64,000 nt of DNA from contig NC_086248.1 in the NCBI RefSeq assembly GCF_021018805.1, forward strand, positions 23,382,922 through 23,446,921, given 5' to 3'. The position numbers were made by a program, and so were the translations under genes. The DNA is from Prinia subflava (Eukaryota > Chordata > Aves > Passeriformes > Cisticolidae). The notes below the pieces were generated by a model. It did no database searches. It had not been told where the DNA came from and was given only the letters and a program-made list of their open reading frames with translations. Below, in pieces: positions 63,891 to 64,000 of this stretch (position 1 is its first letter; every line of letters begins with the position of its first letter).

Positions 63891-64000
63891 CTGGATTATA
63901 AGCTGTTTCTTGGACTGGATCTTTATTTTTTCATGTAAAACTCGTTGCATTTCTTTAATCTCTAGTACAATCTCACCACTTATACTACATTGACTTCATT

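Larger units (their letters stand above)
60501..64000. other. Distal flank with no recognised gene
   Basis: It contains the second SINE (61230-61348), an imperfect tandem duplication at 61834-61930, a GC-richer patch at about 61930-62150 and a T/G-rich low-complexity tract at 63828-63890. No open frame resembles a known protein. Confidence 0.6.

Noticed and set aside
1..64000. CRISPR arrays, operons, riboswitches, prophage or other microbial systems
   Set aside because: The DNA is a vertebrate split gene with LINE/SINE repeats. No spaced direct repeats or clustered intronless genes occur.

Overview
This is vertebrate, AT-rich, intron-dominated chromosomal DNA. CR1 LINE 3' ends and two copies of a SINE with a tRNA-Ile-like head joined to a CR1-like tail point to a bird, and probably a passerine: that SINE architecture matches what I recall as TguSINE1.

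The window holds one recognisable protein gene: AGPAT5 (1-acylglycerol-3-phosphate O-acyltransferase 5, LPAAT-epsilon) on the + strand. Seven coding exons, at 11776-11845, 12059-12174, 17280-17369, 24544-24634, 32961-33122, 47193-47316 and 49206-49431, splice with GT-AG sites into one open frame of 292 codons plus a stop. It carries all four acyltransferase blocks: NHX4D, GGVYVKR, FPEGTR and LTPR. Recalled human AGPAT5 is about 364 residues in 8 exons, so these are exons 2-8. Exon 1, with about 72 N-terminal residues, should lie upstream of base 1, which makes bases 1-11775 intron 1.

Layout: 1-11775 is intron 1, with a 20-bp inverted repeat at 7215-7347 and a SINE near 8.6 kb. 11776-49431 is the gene. 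Its introns contain a GC-rich, CpG-bearing block at 25.96-26.42 kb, a short CR1 at 28.7 kb, another at 37.7 kb, an ancient CR1/L3-like reverse transcriptase remnant at 39.66-40.86 kb, a clear CR1 3' end at 41.4-41.7 kb, and a roughly 180-bp AATAT-type pentanucleotide array only 150 bp past the exon 7 donor. 49432 to about 50 kb is 3' UTR with several AATAAA signals. From about 50 kb to 64 kb I see no gene. That stretch has a 25-A tract, a CR1, a GC-rich interval around 59.1-60.5 kb centred on 82 perfect AAGGG units, and a second SINE in the opposite orientation.

The many short open frames elsewhere look like chance or repeat-driven frames: none gave recognisable conserved protein sequence. 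I found no undescribed multi-gene system. The items most worth a second look are the long AAGGG array in CpG-rich sequence, the intronic CpG-bearing block, the pentanucleotide array beside a splice site, the two SINE copies, and the inverted repeat at 7.2 kb.
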